Notes under the pieces: generated by a model
Database searches by the model: none
Told to the model about the DNA's origin: nothing
The model's input: only the letters and a program-made list of their open reading frames with translations
NCBI RefSeq assembly: GCF_037975245.1
Contig: NC_092578.1
Coordinates: 10,272,359-10,336,358 of the forward strand
Direction: 5' to 3'
Origin: Apostichopus japonicus
Lineage: Eukaryota; Echinodermata; Holothuroidea; Aspidochirotida; Stichopodidae
Length of the DNA: 64,000 nucleotides
Program-made: the position numbers and the translations under genes
In this document: one piece after another, positions 45,001 through 60,000 of the stretch
Layout of the letters: every line of letters begins with the position of its first letter
How positions within the stretch are numbered: the stretch's first letter is position 1

Positions 45001-48000
45001 GTAGTTGTCGAGGGAGCTTAAAGAGGAAAATGTAAAGTAATCAGTCATTCTCCAAATACTTCTTTTAATACTCATCAAGACTCAAACTGTACAATATATA
45101 TGATGTCTAAATCAGGGGGTAGCTCTGCAAACTCTAACCTGAAAAACTGCATAAATCATTCAAGCAGGGTATGTTTGCAACCAAACCACTATTGCTGTTC
45201 ATGTGCAAGGCCAATATACATGATGAAATATCTTTTTGAATGAGTGACACAACAATATAGTCCATTTAACATCACAACATACATTATTAATTGCTAGGCT
45301 TAGTTCACTCTTCCACCAGATGATCGTAATATGTAATATAAATAGAAAAGTTACCAACCTCCAGTAGTTGTAGCTTCTGTGGTGGTTGTTGGAGTAGCTA
45401 AAAATTGAAAATGGGATTCAGATGTTTCTTAATAAAAATCTCATTATTTCCTTCTTCTTTGGGGTATATAGCATATCTATTAGTGTTGGCTAATTATAAT
45501 GTAAATTGTTCCATTTGTGTATTACAATTCATGCTACTAAAACTGATGGGAAAACTCAGAAAAGCAAAGTGAACAACAGAAATTTTGTCTCAAAACATAA
45601 AGCAAGTCGTCTTTCCATGTAACTATGGCAATCATCTATGAATTAACCTATCAATAGTTAAATTCAGCTGTAATAACTCACCACAAATCTTCACAGTTAT
45701 CATTTCTTCGTCGAGAGTAATGCCAGACACCAGTAATACGACTTTGTTTATAGCAAATGTTGGCAGCTTTTCTGTAATCGAGTCTGCCTGTCCAAATTCT
45801 ACAGGAGTTTCACCATCATCATTTTTTATCAGCACATACTCAGAAGTGTCCGAACGCACCACCACAACCTTTATGGTAGCACCCTCCGGGATGCCTTCTC
45901 TCAGGTTCAATGTCATCGGAATTCCACCTTCTCCAAGGTTCAAGGTGTATACTTCCACGTCTGTCAGAGTTTCAGAAACTGAGTCGGCTATCTCTTGGGC
46001 ATCATCAGCAGCTACAGCACTCAACTGGCCGGTCACTACTTTGATGTTTGCTTCTTCGCAAGCTGTGGGGTCAAAAATTCAAAAATCATTTCATTTCAAT
46101 CATCATAGCTCAATCATGTCTTAACAGAAAAAATACAGAAACAATTATATGGTGTAACCCCTTCCTTCAGCTAAACCATCCAGTCTAACCTACGTTATAT
46201 ACACTTAGCAAGTTTTCATTATCTAAGATGGCTCAATTTCATCAGTCGTCCTCCGATATTCACAGGAAAAGTTGCAATGTTTACTAAGTAGCAACTATCA
46301 CCCAGAGACAATCTCACTTTAATTCATTACAAAGTAAACTTCCTTTCAACATCAGTCTCACCCTGACTAACACCACAAACTCATAAAATAAACAAATTAA
46401 CCAATGTGTCTGCATAATATTTGTCATTGTCAGATGTTTTTCTGTTGATTTGATAGTTGAGATCCACAAATTTGCAAACAAAGAGGTCACTCTAACCCTA
46501 AGGTTATGGTAAGACAGTACATCTCAAAGCTTTCAAGAGAACAGTCACTGAATTTGATAATTACCTAGAGTGGTTGTACTCTCTTCAGTAGTTTCCTCTG
46601 TTGTAGTTGTCGAGGGAGCTTAAAGAGGAAAATGTAAAGTAATCAGTCATTCTCCAAAAACTTCTTCTAAAACTCAACAAGACTCTAAACTGTACAATAT
46701 ATATGATGTCTAAATCAGGGGGTAGCTCTGCAAACTCTAACCTGAAAAACTGCATAAATCATTCAAGCAGGGTATGTTTGCAACCAAACCACTATTGCTG
46801 TTCATGTGCAAGGCCAATATACATGATGACATATCTTCTTGAATGAGTGACACAACAATATAGTCCATTTAACATCACAACATACATTATTAATTGCTAG
46901 GCTTAGTTCACTCTTCCACCAGATGATCGTAATATGTAATATAAATAGAAAAGTTACCAACCTCCAGTAGTCGTAGCTTCTGTGGTGGTTGTTGGAGTAG
47001 CTAAAAATTGAAAATGGGATTCAGATGTTTCTTAATAAAAATCTCATTATTTCCTTCTTTTTTGGGGTATATAGCATATCTATTAGTGTTGGCTAATTAT
47101 AATGTAAATTGTTCCATTTGTGTATTACAATTCATGATACTAAAACTGACGGGAAAAGTCAGAAAAGCAAAGTGAACAACAGAAATTTTGTCTCAAAACA
47201 TAAAGCAAGTCGTCTTTCCATGTAACTATGGCAATCATCTATGAATTAACCTATCAATAGTTAAATTCAGCTGTAATAACTCACCACAAATCTTCACAGT
47301 TATCATTTCTTCGTCGAGAGTAATGCCAGACACCAGTAATACGACTTTGTTTATAGCAAATGTTGGCAGCTTTTCTGTAATCGAGTCTGCCTGTCCAAAT
47401 TCTACAGGAGTTTCACCATCATCATTTTTTATCAGCACATACTCAGAAGTGTCCGAACGCACCACCACAACCTTTATGGTAGCACCCTCCGGGATGCCTT
47501 CTCTCAGGTTCAATGTCATCGGAATTCCACCTTCTCCAAGGTTCAAGGTGTATACTTCCACGTCTGTCAGAGTTTCAGAAACTGAGTCGGCTATCTCTTG
47601 GGCATCATCAGCAGCTACAGCACTCAACTGGCCGGTCACTACTTTGATGTTTGCTTCTTCGCAAGCTGTGGGGTCAAAAATTCAAAAATCATTTCATTTC
47701 AATCATCATAGTTCAATCATGTCTTAACAGAAAAAATACAGAAACAATCATATGGTGTAACCTTACCTTCAGCTAAACCATCCAGTCTAACTTACGTTAT
47801 ATACACTTAGCAAGTTTTCATTATCTAAGATGGCTCAATTTCATCAGTCGTCCTCCGATATTCACAGGAAAAGTTGCAATGTTTACTAAGTAGCAACTAT
47901 CACCCAGAGACAATCTCACTTTAATTCATTACAAAGTATAAACTTCCTTTCAACATCAGTCTCACCCTGACTAACACCACAAACTCATAAAATAAACAAA

Positions 48001-51000
48001 TTAACCAATGTGTCTGCATAATATTTGTCATTGTCAGATGTTTTTCTGTTGATTTGATAGTTGAGATCCACAAATTTGGAAACAAAGAGGTCACTCTAAT
48101 CCTAAGGTTATGGTATGACAGTACATCTCAAAGCTTTCAACAGAACAGTGACTGAATTTGATAATTACCTAGAGTGGTTGTACTCTCTTCAGTAGTTTCC
48201 TCTGTTGTAGTTGTCGAAGGAGCTTAAAGGGGAAAATGTAAAGTAATCAGTCATTCTCCAAATACTTCTTCTAATACTCAACAAGACTCTAGGCTGTACA
48301 ATATATATGATGTCTAAATCAGGGGGTAGCTCTGCAAACTCTAACCTGAAAAACTGCATAAATCATTCAAGCAGGGTATGTTTGCAACCAAACCACTATT
48401 GCTGTTCACGTGCAAGGCCAATATACATGATGAAATATCTTTTTGAATGAGTGACACAACAATATAGTCCATTTAACATCACAACATACATTATTAATTG
48501 CTAGGCTTAGTTCACTCTTCCACCAGATGATCGTAATATGTAATATAAATAGAAAAGTTACCAACCTCCAGTAGTTGTAGCTTCTGTGGTGGTTGTTGGA
48601 GTAGCTAAAAATTGAAAATGGGATTCAGATGTTTCTTAATAAAAATCTCATTATTTCCTTCTTCTTTGGGGTATATAGCATATCTATTAGTGTTGGCTAA
48701 TTATAATGTAAATTGTTCCATTTGTGTATTACAATTCATGCTACTAAAACTGATGGGAAAACTCAGAAAAGCAAAGTGAACTACAGAAATTTTGTCTCAA
48801 AACATAAAGCAAGTCGTCTTTCCATGTAACTATGGCAATCATCTATGAATTAACCTATCAATAGTTAAATTCAGCTGTAATAACTCACCACAAATCTTCA
48901 CAGTTATCATTTCTTCGTCGAGAGTAATGCCAGACACCAGTAATACGACTTTGTTTATAGCAAATGTTGGCAGCTTTTCTGTAATCGAGTCTGCCTGTCC
49001 AAATTCTACAGGAGTTTCACCATCATCATTTTTGATCAGCACATACTCAGAAGTGTCCGAACGCACCACCACAACCTTTATGGTAGCACCGTCTGGGATG
49101 CCTTCTCTCAGGTTCAATGTCATCGGAATTCCACCTTCTCCAAGGTTCAAGGTGTATACTTCCACGTCTGTCAGAGTTTCAGAAACTGAGTCGGCTATCT
49201 CTTGGGCATCATCAGCAGCTACAGCACTCAACTGGCCGGTCACTACTTTGATGTTTGCTTCTTCGCAAGCTGTGGGGTCAAAAATTCAAAAATCATTTCA
49301 TTTCAATCATCATAGTTCAATCATGTCTTAACAGAAAAAATACAGAAACAATCATATGGTGTAACCCTACCTTCAGCTAAACCATCCAGTCTAACTTACG
49401 TTATATACACTTAGCAAGTTTTCATTATCTAAGATGGCTCAATTTCATCAGTCGTCCTCCGATATTCACAGGAAAAGTTGCAATGTTTACTAAGTAGCAA
49501 CTATCACCCAGAGACAATCTCACTTTAATTCATTACAAAGTATAAACTTCCTTTCAACATCAGTCTCACCCTGACTAACACCACAAACTCATAAAATAAA
49601 CAAATTAACCAATGTGTCTGCATAATATTTGTCATTGTCAGATGTTTTTCTGTTGATTTGATAGTTGAGATCCACAAATTTGGAAACAAAGAGGTCACTC
49701 TAATCCTAATGTTATGGTATGACAGTACATCTCAAAGCTTTCAACAGAACAGTGACTGAATTTGATAATTACCTAGAGTGGTTGTACTCTCTTCAGTAGT
49801 TTCCTCTGTTGTAGTTGTCGAAGGAGCTTAAAGGGGAAAATGTAAAGTAATCAGTCATTCCCCAAATACTTCTTCTAATACTCAACAAGACTCTAGGCTG
49901 TACAATATATATGATGTCTAAATCAGGGGGTAGCTCTGCAAACTCTAACCTGAAAAACTGCATAAATCATTCAAGCAGGGTATGTTTGCAACCAAACCAC
50001 TATTGCTGTTCACGTGCAAGGCCAATATACATGATGAAATATCTTTTTGAATGAGTGACACAACAATATAGTCCATTTAACATCACAACATACATTATTA
50101 ATTGCTAGGCTTAGTTCACTCTTCCACCAGATGATCGTAATATGTAATATAAATAGAAAAGTTACCAACCTCCAGTAGTTGTAGCTTCTGTGGTGGTTGT
50201 TGGAGTAGCTAAAAATTGAAAATGGGATTCAGATGTTTCTTAATAAAAATCTCATTATTTCCTTCTTCTTTGGGGTATATAGCATATCTATTAGTGTTGG
50301 CTAATTATAATGTAAATTGTTCCATTTGTGTATTACAATTCATGCTACTAAAACTGATGGGAAAACTCAGAAAAGCAAAGTGAACAACAGAAATTTTGTC
50401 TCAAAACATAAAGCAAGTCGTCTTTCCATGTAACTATGGCAATCATCTATGAATTAACCTATCAATAGTTAAATTCAGCTGTAATAACTCACCACAAATC
50501 TTCACAGTTATCATTTCTTCGTCGAGAGTAATGCCAGACACCAGTAATACGACTTTGTTTATAGCAAATGTTGGCAGCTTTTCTGTAATCGAGTCTGCCT
50601 GTCCAAATTCTACAGGAGTTTCACCATCATCATTTTTGATCAGCACATACTCAGAAGTGTCCGAACGCACCACCACAACCTTTATGGTAGCACCGTCTGG
50701 GATGCCTTCTCTCAGGTTCAATGTCATCGGAATTCCACCTTCTCCAAGGTTCAAGGTGTATACTTCCACGTCTGTCAGAGTTTCAGAAACTGAGTCGGCT
50801 ATCTCTTGGGCATCATCAGCAGCTACAGCACTCAACTGGCCGGTCACTACTTTGATGTTTGCTTCTTCGCAAGCTGTGGGGTCAAAAATTCAAAAATCAT
50901 TTCATTTCAATCATCATAGTTCAATCATGTCTTAACAGAAAAAATACAGAAACAATCATATGGTGTAACCCTACCTTCAGCTAAACCATCCAGTCTAACC

Positions 51001-54000
51001 TACGTTATATACACTTAGCAAGTTTTCATTATCTAAGATGGCTCAATTTCATCAGTCGTCCTCCGATATTCACAGGAAAAGTTGCAATCTTTACTAAGTA
51101 GCAACTATCACCCAGAGACAATCTCACTTTAATTCATTACAAAGTATAAACTTCCTTTCAACATCAGTCTCACCCTGACTAACACCACAAACTCATAAAA
51201 TAAACAAATTAACCAATGTGTCTGCATAATATTTGTCATTTTCAGATGTTTTTCTGATGATTTGATAGTTGAGATCCCCAAATTTGCAAACAAAGAGGTC
51301 ACTCTAACCCTAAGGTTATGGTATGACAGTACATCTCAAAGCTTTCAAGAGAACAGTCACTGAATTTGATAATTACCTAGAGTGGTTGTACTCTCTTCAG
51401 TAGTTTCCTCTGTTGTAGTTGTCGAGGGAGCTTAAAGAGGAAAATGTAAAGTAATCAGTCATTCTCCAAATACTTATTTTAATACTCAACAAGACTCTAC
51501 TACGTTGTACAATATATATGTCGAAATCAGGGGGTAGCTCTGCAAACTTTAACCTGAAAACCTGCAGAAATCATTCAAGCAGGGGGTATGTTTGCAAACA
51601 AACCTCTACTGCTGTTCATGTGCAAGGCCAATATACATGATGACATATCTTCTTGAATAAGTAACACAATAATATAGTTCATTTAACCTCATAAACTGCT
51701 AAGCTTAGTTCCCTCTTCCACCAGATGTACCTGCAGAGCAAGCCTCCTTTCAACATAGGAATCAGTGGCAGATCTTCTTTTTCATTATCTTGTAATAGTA
51801 ATGCATCTTCTAGATGACATAATACTCCCAACAGCTACAGCATCTATGGTGTTATTGCACTCCCTACTTCAGTCAATCACATTTTATGCCCCTTATGTAT
51901 CTACTGCCAAAATCCTCAGTTTCACATTGCTCAATTGATTATCATCCTTTCACATCCAAAATCTTCAAACTTAGAATAAAAGTTTCTGTAATTAAAGACA
52001 ATAACAGTACTGCATTTGCTTCCAACAGTTCAATCTGCAAGAAACTTTGGTACCAAATCCAAAACTTTGACACATTCAATTGCAGTGGATATGGATCGTA
52101 ATATGTCATATGAATAGAAAAAGTTACCAACCTCCAGTAGTCGTAGCTTCTGTGGTGGTTGCTAAAAGTTAAAATCTATGGTGTTATTGCACTCCCTACT
52201 TCAGTCAATCACATTTTATGCCCCTTATGTATCTACTGCCAAAATCCTCAGTTTCACATTGCTCAATTGATTATCATCCTTTCACATCCAAAATCTTCAA
52301 ACTTAGAATAAAAGTTTCTGTAATTAAAGATAATAACAGTACTGCATTTGCTTCCAACAGTTCAATCTGCAAGAAACTTTGGTACCAAATCCAAAACTTT
52401 GACACATTCAATTGCAGTGGATATGGATCGTAATATGTCATATGAATAGAAAAAGTTACCAACCTCCAGTAGTCGTAGCTTCTGTGGTGGTTGCTAAAAG
52501 TTAAAATGGGATTCAGGTGTTATATAATAAAATCTCATAATTTCCTTCTCCTTTGGGGTATATAGCGTATCTATTAGTGTTCACTGATTATAATGTAAAT
52601 TGTTCCATTTGTGTATTACATTTCATGCTACTAAAACTGAGGGGAAAAGTCAGAAAAGCAAAGTGAACAACAGAAATATTGTCTCAAAACATAAAGAAAG
52701 TGGTCTTTCCATGTAACTATGGCAATCATCTATGAATTAAACTATCATTAGTTAAAACTCAGATGTAATAACTCACCACAAATCTTCACGGTTATCATTT
52801 CTTCGCCGAGAGTAATGCCAGACACCAGTAATACGACTTTGTTTATAGCAAATGTTGGCAGCTTTTCTGTAATCGAGTCTGCCTGTCCAAATTCTACAGG
52901 AGTTTCCCCATCATCATTTTTGATCAGCACATACTCAGAAGTGTCCGAACGCACCACCACAACCTTTATGGTAGCACCCTCCGGGATGCCTTCTCTCAGG
53001 TTCAATGTCATCGGAATTCCACCTTCTCCAAGGTTCAAGGTGTATACTTCCACGTCTGTCAGAGTTTCAGAAACTGAGTCGGCTATCTCTTGGGCATCAT
53101 CAGCACCTACAGCACTCAACTGGCCGGTCACTACTTTGATGTTTGCTTCTTCGCAAGCTGTGGGGTCAAAAATTCAAAAATCATTTCATTTCAATCATCA
53201 TAGTTCAATCATGTCTTAACAGAAACAATCATATGGTGTAACCCTACCTTCAGCTAAACCATCCAGTCTAACTTACGTTATATACCCTTAGCAAGTTTTC
53301 ATTATCTAAGATGGCTCAATTTCATCAGTCGTCCTCCGATATTCACAGGAAAAGTTGCAATGTTTACTAAGTAGCAACTTTCACCCAGAGACAATCTCAC
53401 TTTAATTCATTACAAAGTATAAACTTCCTTTCAACATCAGTCTCACCCTGACTAACACCACAAACTCATAAAATAAACAAATTAACCAATGTGTCTGCAT
53501 AATATTTGTCATTGTCAGATGTTTTTCTGTTGATTTGATAGTTGAGATCCCCAAATTTGCAAACAAAGAGGTCACTCTAACCCTAAGGTTATGGTATGAC
53601 AGTACATCTCAAAGCTTTCAAGAGAACAGTGACTGAATTTGATAATTACCTAGAGTGGTTGTACTCTCTTCAGTAGTTTCCTCTGTTGTAGTTGTCGAGG
53701 GAGCTTAAAGAGGAAAATGTAAAGTAATCAGTCATTCTCCAAAAACTTCTTCTAATACTCAACAAGACTCAAAACTATACGATATATATGATGTCTAAAT
53801 CAGGGGGTAGCTCTGCAAACTCTAACCTGAAAAACTGCATAAATCATTCAAGCAGGGTATGTTTGCAACCAAACCACTATTGCTGTTCATGTGCAAGGCC
53901 AATATACATGATGAAATATCTTCTTGAATGAGTGACACAACAATATAGTCCATTTAACATCACAACATACATTATTAATTGCTAGGCTTAGTTCACTCTT

Positions 54001-57000
54001 CCACCAGATGATCGTAATATGTAATATAAATAGAAAAGTTACCAACCTCCAGTAGTCGTAGATTCTGTGGTGGTTGTTGGAGTAGCTAAAAATTGAAAAT
54101 GGGATTCAGATGTTTCTCAATAAAAAATCTCATTATTTCCTTCTTCTTTGGGGTATATAGCATATCTATTAGTGTTGGCTAATTATAATGTAAATTGTTC
54201 CATTTGTGTATTACAGTTCATGCTACTAAAACTGACGGGAAAACTCAGAAAAGCAAAGTGAACAACAGAAATTTTGTCTCAAAACATAAAGCAAGTCGTC
54301 TTTCCATGTAACTATGGCAATCATCTATGAATTAACCTATCAATAGTTAAATTCAGCTGTAATAACTCACCACAAATCTTCACAGTTATCATTTCTTCGT
54401 CGAGAGTAATGCCAGACACCAGTAATACGACTTTGTTGATAGCAAATGTTGGCAGCTTTTCTGTAATCGAGTCTGCCTGTCCAAATTCTACAGGAGTTTC
54501 ACCATCATCATTTTTGATCAGCACATACTCAGAAGTGTCCGAACGCACCACCACAACCTTTATGGTAGCACCCTCCGGGATGCCTTCTCTCAGGTTCAAT
54601 GTCATCGGAATTCCACCTTCTCCAAGGTTCAAGGTGTACACTTCCACGTCTGTCAGAGTTTCAGAAACTGAGTCGGCTATCTCTTGGGCATCATCAGCAG
54701 CTACAGCACTCAACTGGCCGGTCACTACTTTGATGTTTGCTTCTTCGCAAGCTGTGGGGTCAAAAATTCAAAAATCATTTCATTTCAATCATCATAGTTC
54801 AATCATGTCTTAACAGAAAAAATACAGAAACAATCATATGGTGTAACCCTACCTTCAGCTAAACCATCCAGTCTAACTTACGTTATATACACTTAGCAAG
54901 TTTTCATTATCTAAGATGACTCAATTTCATCAGTCGTCCTCCGATATTCACAGGAAAAGTTGCAATCTTTACTAAGTAGCAACTATCACCCAGAGACAAT
55001 CTCACTTTAATTCATTACAAAGTATAAACTTCCTTCAACATCAGTCTCACCCTGACTAACACCACAAACTCATAACATAACAAATTAACCAATGTGTCTG
55101 CATAATATTTGTCATTGTCAGATGTTTTTCTGTTGATTTGATAGTTGAGATCCACAAATTTGGAAACAAAGAGGTCACTCTAACCCTAATGTTATGGTAT
55201 GACAGTACATCTCAAAGCTTTCAACAGAACAGTGACTAAATTTGATAATTACCTAGAGTGGTTGTACTCTCTTCAGTAGTATCCTCTGTTGTAGTTGTCG
55301 AGGGAGCTTAAAGAGGAAAATGTAAAGTAATCAGTCATTCTCCAAATACTTCTTTTAATACTCAACAAGACTCAAACTGTACAATATATATGATGTCTAA
55401 ATCAGGGGGTAGCTCTGCAAACTCTAACCTGAAAAACTGCATAAATCATTCAAGCAGGGTATGTTTGCAACCAAACCACTATTGCTGTTCATGTGCAAGG
55501 CCAATATACATGATGAAATATCTTTTTGAATGAGTGACACAACAATATAGTCCATTTAACATCACAACATACATTATTAATTGCTAGGCTTAGTTCACTC
55601 TTCCACCAGATGATCGTAATTTGTAATATAAATAGAAAAGTTACCAACCTCCAGTAGTTGTAGCTTCTGTGGTGGTTGTTGGAGTAGCTAAAAATTGAAA
55701 ATGGGATTCAGATGTTTCTTAATAAAAATCTCATTATTTCCTTCTTCTTTGGGGTATATAGCATATCTATTAGTGTTGGCTAATTATAATGTAAATTGTT
55801 CCATTTGTGTATTACAATTCATGCTACTAAAACTGATGGGAAAACTCAGAAAAGCAAAGTGAACAACAGAAATTTTGTCTCAAAACATAAAGCAAGTCGT
55901 CTTTCCATGTAACTATGGCAATCATCTATGAATTAACCTATCAATAGTTAAATTCAGCTGTAATAACTCACCACAAATCTTCACAGTTATCATTTCTTCG
56001 CCGAGAGTAATGCCAGACACCAGTAATACGACTTTGTTTATAGCAAATGTTGGCAGCTTTTCTGTAATCGAGTCTGCCTGTCCAAATTCTACAGGAGTTT
56101 CACCATCATCATTTTTGATCAGCACATACTCAGAAGTGTCCGAACGCACCACCACAACCTTTATGGTAGCACCCTCCGGGATGCCTTCTCTCAGGTTCAA
56201 TGTCATCGGAATTCCACCTTCCCCAAGGTTCAAGGTGTATACTTCCACGTCTGTCAGAGTTTCAGAAACTGAGTCGGCTATCTCTTGGGCATCATCAGCA
56301 GCTACAGCACTCAACTGGCCGGTCACTACTTTGATGTTTGCTTCTTCGCAAGCTGTGGGGTCAAAAATTCAAAAATCATTTCATTTCAATCATCATAGTT
56401 CAATCATGTCTTAACAGAAAAAATACAGAAACAATCATATGGTGTAACCCTACCTTCAGCTAAACCATCCAGTCTAACTTACGTTATATACACTTAGCAA
56501 GTTTTCATTATCTAAGATGGCTCAATTTCATCAGTCGTCCTCCGATATTCACAGGAAAAGTTGCAATGTTTACTAAGTAGCAACTATCACCCAGAGACAA
56601 TCTCACTTTAATTCATTACAAAGTATAAACTTCCTTTCAACATCAGTCTCACCCTGACTAACACCACAAACTCATAAAATAAACAAATTAACCAATGTGT
56701 CTGAAAATATTTGTCATTGTCAGATGTTTTGCTGTTGATTTGATAGTTGAGATCCCCAAATTTGGAAACAAAGAGGTCACTCTAATCCTAAGGTTATGGT
56801 ATGACAGTACATCTCAATGCTTTCAACAGAACAGTGACTGAATTTGATAATTACCTAGAGTGGTTGTACTCTCTTCAGTAGTTTCCTCTGTTGTAGTTGT
56901 CGAGGGAGCTTAAAGAGGAAAATGTAAAGTAATCAGTCATTCTCCAAAAACTTCTTCTAATACTCAACAAGACTCAAAACTGTACAATATATATGATGTC

Positions 57001-60000
57001 TAAATCAGGGGGTAGCTCTGCAAACTCTAACCTGAAAAACTGCATAAATCATTCAAGCAGAGTATGTTTGCAACCAAACCACTATTGCTGTTCATGTGCA
57101 AGGCCAATATACATGATGAAATATCTTCTTGAATGAGTGACACAACAATATAGTCCATTTAACATCACAACATACATTATTAATTGCTAGGCTTAGTTCA
57201 CTCTTCCACCAGATGATCGTAATATGTAATATAAATAGAAAAGTTACCAACCTCCAGTAGTCGTAGATTCTGTGGTGGTAGTTGGAGTAGCTAAAAATTG
57301 AAAATGGGATTCAGATGTTTCTCAATAAAAATCTCATTATTTCCTTCTTTTTTTGGGGTATATAGCATATCTATTAGTGTTGGCTAATTATAATGTAAAT
57401 TGTACCATTTGTGTATTACAATTCATGCTACTAAAACTGACGGGAAAACTCAGAAAAGCAAAGTGAACAACAGAAATTTTGTCTCAAAACATAAAGCAAG
57501 TCGTCTTTCCATGTAACTATGGCAATCATCTATGAATTAACCTATCAATAGTTAAATTCAGCTGTAATAACTCACCACAAATCTTCACAGTTATCATTTC
57601 TTCGTCGAGAGTAATGCCAGACACCAGTAATACGACTTTGTTGATAGCAAATGTTGGCAGCTTTTCTGTAATCGAGTCTGCCTGTCCAAATTCTACAGGA
57701 GATTCACCATCATCATTTTTGATCAGCACATACTCAGAAGTGTCCGAACGCACCACCACAACCTTTATGGTAGCACCCTCCGGGATGCCTTCTCTCAGGT
57801 TCAATGTCATCGGAATTCCACCTTCTCCAAGGTTCAAGGTGTATACTTCCACGTCTGTCAGAGTTTCAGAAACTGAGTCGGCTATCTCTTGGGCATCATC
57901 AGCAGCTACAGCACTCAACTGGCCGGTCACTACTTTGATGTTTGCTTCTTCGCAAGCTGTGGGGTCAAAAATTCAAAAATCATTTCATTTCAATCATCAT
58001 AGTTCAATCATGTCTTAACAGAAAAAATACAGAAACAATCATATGGTGTAACCCTACCTTCAGCTTAACCATCCAGTCTCACTTATGTTATATACACTTA
58101 GCAAGTTTTCATTATCTAAGATGGCTCAATTTCATCAGTCGTCCTCCGATATTCACAGGAAAAGTTGCAATCTTTACTAAGTAGCAACTATCACCCAGAG
58201 ACAATCTCACTTTAATTCATTACAAAGTATAAACTTCCTTTCAACATCAGTCTCACCCTGACTAACACCACAAACTCATAAAATAAACAAATTAACCAAT
58301 GTGTCTGAAAATATTTGTCATTGTCAGATGTTTTTCTGTTGATCTGATAGTTGAGATCCCCAAATTTGCAAACAAAGAGGTCACTCTAACCCTAAGGTTA
58401 TGGTATGACAGTACATCTCAATGCTTTCAACAGAACAGTGACTGAATTTGATAATTACCTAGAGTGGTTGTACTCTCTTCAGTAGTTTCCTCTGTTGTAG
58501 TTGTCGAGGGAGCTTAAAGAGGAAAATGTAAAGTAATCAGTCATTCTCCAAAAACTTCTTCTAATACTCAACAAGACTCAAAACTGTACAATATATATGA
58601 TGTCTAAATCAGGGGGTAGCTCTGCAAACTCTAACCTGAAAAACTGCATAAATCATTCAAGCAGAGTATGTTTGCAACCAAACCACTATTGCTGTTCATG
58701 TGCAAGGCCAATATACATGATGAAATATCTTCTTGAATGAGTGACACAACAATATAGTCCATTTAACATCACAACATACATTATTAATTGCTAGGCTTAG
58801 TTCACTCTTCCACCAGATGATCGTAATATGTAATATAAATAGAAAAGTTACCAACCTCCAGTAGTCGTAGATTCTGTGGTGGTTGTTGGAGTAGCTAAAA
58901 ATTGAAAATGGGATTCAGATGTTTCTCAATAAAAATCTCATTATTTCCTTCTTTTTTGGGGTATATAGCATATCTATTAGTGTTGGCTAATTATAATGTA
59001 AATTGTACCATTTGTGTATTACAATTCATGCTACTAAAACTGACGGGAAAAGTCAGAAAAGCAAAGTGAACAACAGAAATTTTGTCTCAAAACATAAAGC
59101 AAGTCGTCTTTCCATGTAACTATGGCAATCATCTATGAATTAACCTATCAATAGTTAAATTCAGCTGTAATAACTCACCACAAATCTTCACAGTTATCAT
59201 TTCTTCGTCGAGAGTAATGCCAGACACCAGTAATACGACTTTGTTGATAGCAAATGTTGGCAGCTTTTCTGTAATCGAGTCTGCCTGTCCAAATTCTACA
59301 GGAGTTTCACCATCATCATTTTTGATCAGCACATACTCAGAAGTGTCCGAACGCACCACCACAACCTTTATGGTAGCACCCTCCGGGATGCCTTCTCTCA
59401 GGTTCAATGTCATCGGAATTCCACCTTCTCCAAGGTTCAAGGTGTATACTTCCACGTCTGTCAGAGTTTCAGAAACTGAGTCGGCTATCTCTTGGGCATC
59501 ATCAGCAGCTACAGCACTCAACTGGCCGGTCACTACTTTGATGTTTGCTTCTTCGCAAGCTGTGGGGTCATAAATTCAAAAATCATTTCATTTCAATCAT
59601 CATAGTTCAATCATGTCTTAACAGAAAAAATACAGAAACAATCATATGGTGTAACCCTACCTTCAGCTTAACCATCCAGTCTCACTTACGTTATATACAC
59701 TTAGCAAGTTTTCATTATCTAAGATGGCTCAATTTCATCAGTCGTCCTCCGATATTCACAGGAAAAGTTGCAATGTTTACTAAGTAGCAACTATCACCCA
59801 GAGACAATCTCACTTTAATTCATTACAAAGTATAAACTTCCTTTCAACATCAGTCTCACCCTGACTAACACCACAAACTCATAAAATAAACAAATTAACC
59901 AATGTGTCTGAAAATATTTGTCATTGTCAGATGTTTTGCTGTTGATTTGATAGTTGAGATCCCCAAATTTGGAAACAAAGAGGTCACTCTAATCCTAAGG

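Larger units (their letters stand above)
44963..51376. repeat. U27-U30: copy of U18-U20 with one extra unit
   Basis: U27, U28 and U29 match U18, U19 and U20 at offsets 14767, 14763 and 14763 bp. U30 is a further copy of the Asp60 unit, 1604 bp on. Confidence 0.72.
51844..52507. repeat. 332-bp direct tandem duplication inside U31
   Basis: Copies 51844-52175 and 52176-52507 differ at one base I can see (C at 51999, T at 52331). The junction shows a 2-bp AT overlap. It includes part of the A-B intron, exon A and the first bases of the D-A intron. Confidence 0.88.
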
